From assembly GCA_024405155.1 (NCBI GenBank), contig JAKSPC010000013.1:1-45350 (forward strand): a stretch of DNA of 45,350 nucleotides, in the 5' to 3' direction. Shown one piece after another: positions 41,344-45,350 of this stretch (position 1 is its first letter; each line of letters starts with the position of its first letter). A program made the translations under genes and the position numbers. The DNA is from Lachnospiraceae bacterium (GTDB lineage: Bacteria > Bacillota > Clostridia > Lachnospirales > Lachnospiraceae). Under the pieces are notes generated by a model that saw nothing but the letters and a program-made list of their open reading frames with translations, did not search any database and was not told the DNA's origin.

Positions 41344-41913
41344 ATGATTATACAGAACATTCTTAAAGAGAATAATATTTCCATATATAAGCTGTCAAAA
41401 ACCAGTTCTGTTCCGTATGCAACTTGTAACGATATCGTAAGCGGCAGGGCCCAGCTCGAAAAATGCAGCGCGGAAACTGTGTACAAAATTGCTCAGGCAC
41501 TTAACATCCCTATGGAATCCATACTTTCTCCATGCTTTGAGAAACGCAGTACCTTTGAAAACTTCAAAAGCACTATATGCCATCACGTGAAAGAACTTGG
41601 CGATATTGATTTCATTATAGACACCTTGCAGAGTCAGGATATTCGCAGATACTATGAACGGAAATGGTACCCGGAGAGTTTATATCTGCTTGCTATGCTT
41701 GATTATATCAGCAGGGAAAATGATGTCCCTATCTGTGATGAGTATGACGATATCCGTAAATGCAGACTTGAAAAACCTGTTTATCCGGCAAGCGTCCTTG
41801 CCATATCTGCTGCATCAAAAAAAGATTCTGTCTTACGACGCAGTGCAAAATCAGCTATTCCGGAGTTCAAAAGATTTAACATTATAGAAAATGAGGTAAG
41901 AAATGTCATCTGA
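41344..41913 (+). CDS. XRE-family HTH regulator paired with a nucleotidyltransferase
   Basis: A 189-aa protein. Residues ~1-65 are an XRE helix-turn-helix (ILKENNISIYKLSKTSSVPYATCNDIVSGRA...TVYKIAQALNIPMESIL). Residues ~95-180 hold a conserved extension with RRYYERKWYPESLYLLAMLDYISRENDVPICDEYDDIR. The start at 41344 has AGAGGT upstream and follows the promoter directly; frames reaching back to 41083 lack support. Its last 11 nt overlap the nucleotidyltransferase start, so the two are coupled. The arrangement (regulator first, NTase second, promoter dyad) is that of a type II or IV toxin-antitoxin unit; whether it neutralises its partner is inference. Confidence 0.8.
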   Translation: MIIQNILKENNISIYKLSKTSSVPYATCNDIVSGRAQLEKCSAETVYKIAQALNIPMESILSPCFEKRSTFENFKSTICHHVKELGDIDFIIDTLQSQDIRRYYERKWYPESLYLLAMLDYISRENDVPICDEYDDIRKCRLEKPVYPASVLAISAASKKDSVLRRSAKSAIPEFKRFNIIENEVRNVI

Positions 41914-42697
41914 TAGACCAATAGAATTTACAAAAGAAAACATAGATACATATTTGAAAGAGGTCGCCAAAGAATACAGAAAGCAGCTTGGAAAAGACAT
42001 GCCGGCTGAAATGATTCTCATCGGTGGTGCTTCTGTACTTATCAATTATGGTTTCAGAGATATAACTACTGATATTGATGCCATCATTCAGGCAGCATCA
42101 GCTATGAAGGATGTAATCAATCGTGTCGGAGACAGGTATAATCTTCCAAGCGGATGGCTTAATCAGGATTTTAAGAATACGGATTCCTATTCTCCAAAAC
42201 TTCTTCAGTTCTCCGAATACTATAAAGTTTATGCAAATGTACTCACTGTAAGAACTATTGCTGCTGAATATCTGGTAGCCATGAAGCTTCGTTCCGGAAG
42301 ACAGTATAAAAGCGATTTGTCAGATGTTTTAGGAATACTCGCTGAGCATGAAAAGAAAGGCTCTCCGATCACTCTGGAGCAAATACAAAAAGCGGTATCT
42401 GACTTGTATGGAAGCTGGGATGCTCTCTCAGAATCGTCCCGCAACTTTATCATGAATGCAATGGGCGATGGCCATTTCAATGATCTTTACATGAAGACAG
42501 TTGCCGGGGAAAAAGAAACCAAAGAACTACTGGTTGAATTTGAAAAGAACTATCCCGGCAAAGCCAAAGAAGCAAATGTCGATTACATAGCCGAAAATCT
42601 TCAGAAAAAAACAAACAGAGCATCAATACTGGCTGATCTTAGAAAAAAGAAAACAGATATGCTTTACAGAAAAAACAATGGCCAAAGTTCAGCCTAA
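41903..42697 (+). CDS. DUF6036-like nucleotidyltransferase
   Basis: A 264-aa protein with a minimal nucleotidyltransferase core: MILIGGASVLINYGFRDITTDIDAI carries the GG(x)S motif and the Asp-x-Asp metal pair, and YLVAMKLRSGRQYKSDLSD resembles the second conserved helix. The C-terminal ~90 residues are Lys/Glu-rich helices. Related NTases (AbiEii, MenT) are toxins that modify tRNA or proteins; DUF6036 members are poorly characterised. GAGGT lies 5 nt before the ATG. Codon use is more A/T-rich than the metabolic genes, in keeping with an acquired module. Confidence 0.78.
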   Translation: MSSDRPIEFTKENIDTYLKEVAKEYRKQLGKDMPAEMILIGGASVLINYGFRDITTDIDAIIQAASAMKDVINRVGDRYNLPSGWLNQDFKNTDSYSPKLLQFSEYYKVYANVLTVRTIAAEYLVAMKLRSGRQYKSDLSDVLGILAEHEKKGSPITLEQIQKAVSDLYGSWDALSESSRNFIMNAMGDGHFNDLYMKTVAGEKETKELLVEFEKNYPGKAKEANVDYIAENLQKKTNRASILADLRKKKTDMLYRKNNGQSSA

Positions 42698-42777
42698 ATG
42701 CCCTGTTTCATCATTTTTCTGAGGGACAAAAGGATCGTGATCACACACAGCAGTAAGTTCATCTTTATCATAAACAT
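42694..42777 (-). CDS. possible 27-aa hydrophobic peptide
   Basis: ATG at 42777 with AGGAAG 4 nt upstream opens a 27-codon frame: start MFMIKM, hydrophobic core NLLLCVITILLSL, basic end RKMMKQGI. It converges on and overlaps the NTase stop by 4 nt. Size and character recall type I toxin or small membrane peptides. An alternative overlapping frame on the same strand (42689-42814, 41 codons, start MSIVVSIEVRKK) is more protein-like in composition but has a weaker ribosome site. Only one, or neither, is likely real. Confidence 0.25.
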   Translation of the reverse strand: MFMIKMNLLLCVITILLSLRKMMKQGI

Positions 42778-42837
42778 TTTTCTTCCTGACTTCAATCGAA
42801 ACAACGATAGACATTTCTTCTATCCTGATCCCTGCCG

Positions 42838-42875
42838 AAAAAATATCCGGGCGGTTCCAATCCACCCGGATATTT
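42838..42875 (-). terminator. intrinsic terminator of the BspA-like gene
   Basis: An 11-bp perfect stem AAATATCCGGG (42841-42851) / CCCGGATATTT (42865-42875), 13-nt loop, with a six-T run on the minus strand that overlaps the stem base. It lies about 30 bp after the stop at 42907. Confidence 0.88.
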
Positions 42876-42906
42876 GATAATGTTTTCGTTCTTTCTCTGA
42901 CGCGGT

Positions 42907-45350
42907 TTACGGAGCAGCTTCTTCTGCCACGGCTTCCGCAGGCTCGATCAGTTCTTCGGGCTTTGCTTCCTCAAACTTCTCCGGCTCGAACTCCGGTTCG
43001 AACACTTCTGCGGTCGGTTCACTTACTTCCGTTTCAGCCATCGGAGCATCGTTGACCGGATCGGAAGAAGTTCCGGAAGCCTTATAGAGTGGCGAACCCG
43101 AAACAGGGAGCCTTTCATAAGCGTTATTGCCTGAATTGTATTTCCAGCCGTCGCCGAGTGCATTTTTTATCTTCTCATTTTCATCACTGATGATTTTGAC
43201 CGATGTAAGCTTTGAACAGTCTTTGAACATATCCTCTACTGTAGTTTCATTTCTAACAGTAAAACCATCAAGGCCAATTGTTTCAAGACTTCCACATCCA
43301 TTAAACATATTCTTCATTGTTGTAACCTCTGAAGTATCAAAACTACTTAGGTCAAGAGTCGTCAGGGTTTCACAATTTTGGAACATATTGGTCATTTTTG
43401 TAACATTTGAAGTATTAAAACTACTTAGGCCAAGTGATTGAAGTTTAGTACAACCGTTGAACATATCTCCCATATCAGTAACCTTTGATGTATCAAAACT
43501 GTTGCCAAATGTTATTGTTTCAAGGGCTGAACAATCTTTGAACATACCGCTCATATTTCCAACTTCACTTGTATTAAAACTGCTAATGTTAAGTGCTGTA
43601 AGCTTCTTACAATTTAAGAACATACTTGACATATTAGTAACTTTTGAAGTTTCAAAGTTGCTCAAATCAAGTGAAGAGAGCTCATCACAGTTATTAAACA
43701 TACTTTGCATATTAGTAACAATTGAAGTATCAAACCCGCTTACGTCAAGTGATGAAAGAGCATGGCAGAAAGCAAACATACCTGTCATATCAGTAACTTT
43801 TGAAGTATCAAAGTTACTTAGATTAAGTGATGAAAGCGCCTTGCAGCTATAAAACATACCTGTCATATTAGTAACTTTTGAAGTATTCAGGTTTCCTGTG
43901 CCACTGATGTTTCCTGCATTTTGCATTCCCTGGAACATGTATGCTGTGGATGTAAGACCATCATATCCTGCAACGGAACTGTCGATGACAACGCTTTTGA
44001 TGTTACTACGATTACCGTAACCCCAATCAGATTGTTTCGTTGCCGCAGTAGGAAGGTTGTTGTAAACAGTGATATTATCTCCGCTGTGGTCTTTATTGTC
44101 ATAGTAGAATGTCAGGGTATTTGCATCATTAGTGGTGTCGTATACTGCCTTGAAGGTTGGCGCTGCCGGTGCGGTGTAGGTGCCGTCGAAGATTGAAGAG
44201 TCCATTACTCCTAACGCCGACAAATCAATACCCGCAAACGTCAGTGACGTGAATTTGCCGTCGGTCATTGTGCAGGTAGCCGTAAATTGGGCGGTTGATA
44301 ATACATATGTGTCACCGACCTTGGTGAAGGTATCGGTGTCATCTAAGCCGAAAACTTGAATTATCGTTTGATCTTCTGTCACGGTCGTATGCAATATAGC
44401 GAAGCCGCCATTGTCTCCCGGTACCCAGAATGCCTTTTTTCCGTCGTCCGTTACCCAGGCATTTTCCGGAATGCTTGCAGTAGCCGGATTAGACCAGTCA
44501 AAGTTAGCCACGGTCGGGATGCCTGTGTTCGTCCCGACGATTTTGCTGATTATCGTCGTCCACTGTGCGTACAGCGTCATATCCGCTGTTACTGTGTAAT
44601 TGTCGAAATCCCACGGGTCAGACAACATACCGGTGGTGGCGTCCTTGGTCTTGTACCAGTCGGCGAAGGTGTGAATCGTGTCCGTCGGATCGGCAGGCTT
44701 GGTGACCTTCCCACCGTCTTTAATCGTCTGCGCCGTCGGTTCTGTGCCGCTAATACCGTTCAGGTCGAAAGTTACCGTATATTCTGTTGGTGACGGTGCT
44801 GTTACAGTCACCGTGCATGTATTTGTCTTGCCGCCGTCAACAGTGGTCACAGTAATAGTTGCGTTTCCTGCTGCAACAGCATGAACATTTCCTTCATCAT
44901 CTACAGTTGCAACATTTGTATTGTTGCTTGTCCATGTTACAGCCTTATTTGTAGCATTATCAGGAAGAACGGTTGCGATAAGCTCTACGTCAGAATCACC
45001 AACAGTAATTGACAATTCTGCCTTGTCCAAAAAAACACTTGTTACGGATACTAACGGCGCTGCCGGTGCGTAGGTGCCGTCACTGCCGCTTGAACCTGTT
45101 ACGGTGATGCTCTCTGCCGCTCCATCCTTTACGTTGAACGTTACTGCGGCATCTCCGGACTTGCATACGTAGTTATCTCCCGACTTGGTTACGGTAGTAT
45201 CTTTGCCAAGTGTGAGATTGCCAACCTTAATATTATCCCCGTCTTTATATGCCTTCTTGCCGCCTGCATTTACCCATGCTGAATCAGCCGAAGACGGGAA
45301 ACCGGAAGGCAGGATCTCTGAGAGCTTCTTTGTTTCCGGTGCGGTATAGG
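42907..45350 (-). CDS. BspA-like surface protein with DUF285 repeats (5' end beyond window)
   Basis: Partial: the frame is open to the right edge (>=813 codons) and the true start is outside; a TTG at 45030 is internal. In order from the edge: a module ending SGSDGTYAPAAP; a Big_2-like domain (VTSVFLDKAELSITVGDSD to GNATITVT); an InlB-B/Flg_new repeat (YTVTFDLNGISG to MTLYAQW); a second APAAP-ending module; then about eight ~23-26-residue BspA/DUF285 repeats (FDTSKVTDMTGMFAFC..LSSL). The end is a Pro/Glu-rich acidic tail (EPEFEPEKFEEAKPEE) with no LPXTG or wall-binding repeat. Such proteins are exported adhesin-like surface molecules. How it is anchored cannot be told from the part in view. 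Confidence 0.88.
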   Translation of the reverse strand, partial: YTAPETKKLSEILPSGFPSSADSAWVNAGGKKAYKDGDNIKVGNLTLGKDTTVTKSGDNYVCKSGDAAVTFNVKDGAAESITVTGSSGSDGTYAPAAPLVSVTSVFLDKAELSITVGDSDVELIATVLPDNATNKAVTWTSNNTNVATVDDEGNVHAVAAGNATITVTTVDGGKTNTCTVTVTAPSPTEYTVTFDLNGISGTEPTAQTIKDGGKVTKPADPTDTIHTFADWYKTKDATTGMLSDPWDFDNYTVTADMTLYAQWTTIISKIVGTNTGIPTVANFDWSNPATASIPENAWVTDDGKKAFWVPGDNGGFAILHTTVTEDQTIIQVFGLDDTDTFTKVGDTYVLSTAQFTATCTMTDGKFTSLTFAGIDLSALGVMDSSIFDGTYTAPAAPTFKAVYDTTNDANTLTFYYDNKDHSGDNITVYNNLPTAATKQSDWGYGNRSNIKSVVIDSSVAGYDGLTSTAYMFQGMQNAGNISGTGNLNTSKVTNMTGMFYSCKALSSLNLSNFDTSKVTDMTGMFAFCHALSSLDVSGFDTSIVTNMQSMFNNCDELSSLDLSNFETSKVTNMSSMFLNCKKLTALNISSFNTSEVGNMSGMFKDCSALETITFGNSFDTSKVTDMGDMFNGCTKLQSLGLSSFNTSNVTKMTNMFQNCETLTTLDLSSFDTSEVTTMKNMFNGCGSLETIGLDGFTVRNETTVEDMFKDCSKLTSVKIISDENEKIKNALGDGWKYNSGNNAYERLPVSGSPLYKASGTSSDPVNDAPMAETEVSEPTAEVFEPEFEPEKFEEAKPEELIEPAEAVAEEAAP

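Noticed and set aside
45028-45030. TTG at 45030 as the start of the BspA-like gene
   Set aside because: The frame is open with protein-like sequence all the way to the window edge, and the TTG lies inside a Big_2-like domain.

Overview
The window reads as a chromosomal segment of an anaerobic Firmicute, most likely a Clostridia/Lachnospiraceae-type gut bacterium. The reasons are the gene content (two-subunit iron-sulfur serine dehydratase, PTS fusions, cell-wall-binding repeat proteins, a BspA-like surface protein), strong GGAGG-type ribosome sites and frequent ATGA translational overlaps. The assignment is an inference; there is no rRNA or tRNA in view. All convincing protein genes are on the minus strand except one HTH/nucleotidyltransferase pair at 41.3-42.7 kb.

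Layout. 0-9.1 kb: a giant secreted protein (2759 aa, Calx-beta-like start, cell-wall-binding repeats at the end), bracketed by short intergenic repeats. 9.1-25.7 kb: a near-continuous run of minus-strand genes for recovery of cell-wall amino sugars and amino acids. In transcription order these are 5'-nucleotidase, alanine/glycine symporter, murQ, a MurP-like EIIBC-HPr, an EIIC-EIIB-EI-EIIA fusion, sdaAB, sdaAA, a PatB/MalY C-S lyase, a dicarboxylate/amino-acid symporter, a secreted glucosaminidase and a CPBP membrane protease. 26.2-35.8 kb: nahK, then a long operon dhaK-dhaL-dhaM-HPr-nagA-lipoprotein nucleotidase-hydrolase-phosphatase-MATE, closed by two terminators. This 10-kb block is bounded by two inverted copies of a ~360-bp element built from hairpins with identical GTGAGCC/GGCTCAC arms (25726-26090 and 35950-36309).

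36.4-42.8 kb: an accessory and regulatory stretch. It holds a TetR/GyrI-like/zinc-ribbon fusion with its own small membrane protein and a textbook promoter inside a long dyad, a membrane protein, a three-gene HipB-HipS-HipT-like toxin-antitoxin operon with a cluster of palindromic operators, a MazG-like pyrophosphohydrolase, and a divergent HTH plus DUF6036-like nucleotidyltransferase pair with a strong promoter. 42.9 kb to the right edge: the 3' part of a BspA/DUF285-repeat surface protein that runs off the window.

How the genes fit together (inference): the secreted glucosaminidase releases cell-wall fragments. MurP-HPr and the NagE-like PTS fusion import and phosphorylate the amino sugars, MurQ and NagA convert them toward GlcN-6-P, and the symporters, serine dehydratase and C-S lyase turn the amino acids into pyruvate. 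The PTS is unusual because every phosphocarrier (EI, HPr, EIIA, EIIB, EIIC) sits in just two adjacent, translationally coupled polypeptides. The most original-looking signals are the hairpin-array repeat pair, the two-protein complete PTS, the HipBST-like operon in a Firmicute, and the fused TetR regulator with an internal start.
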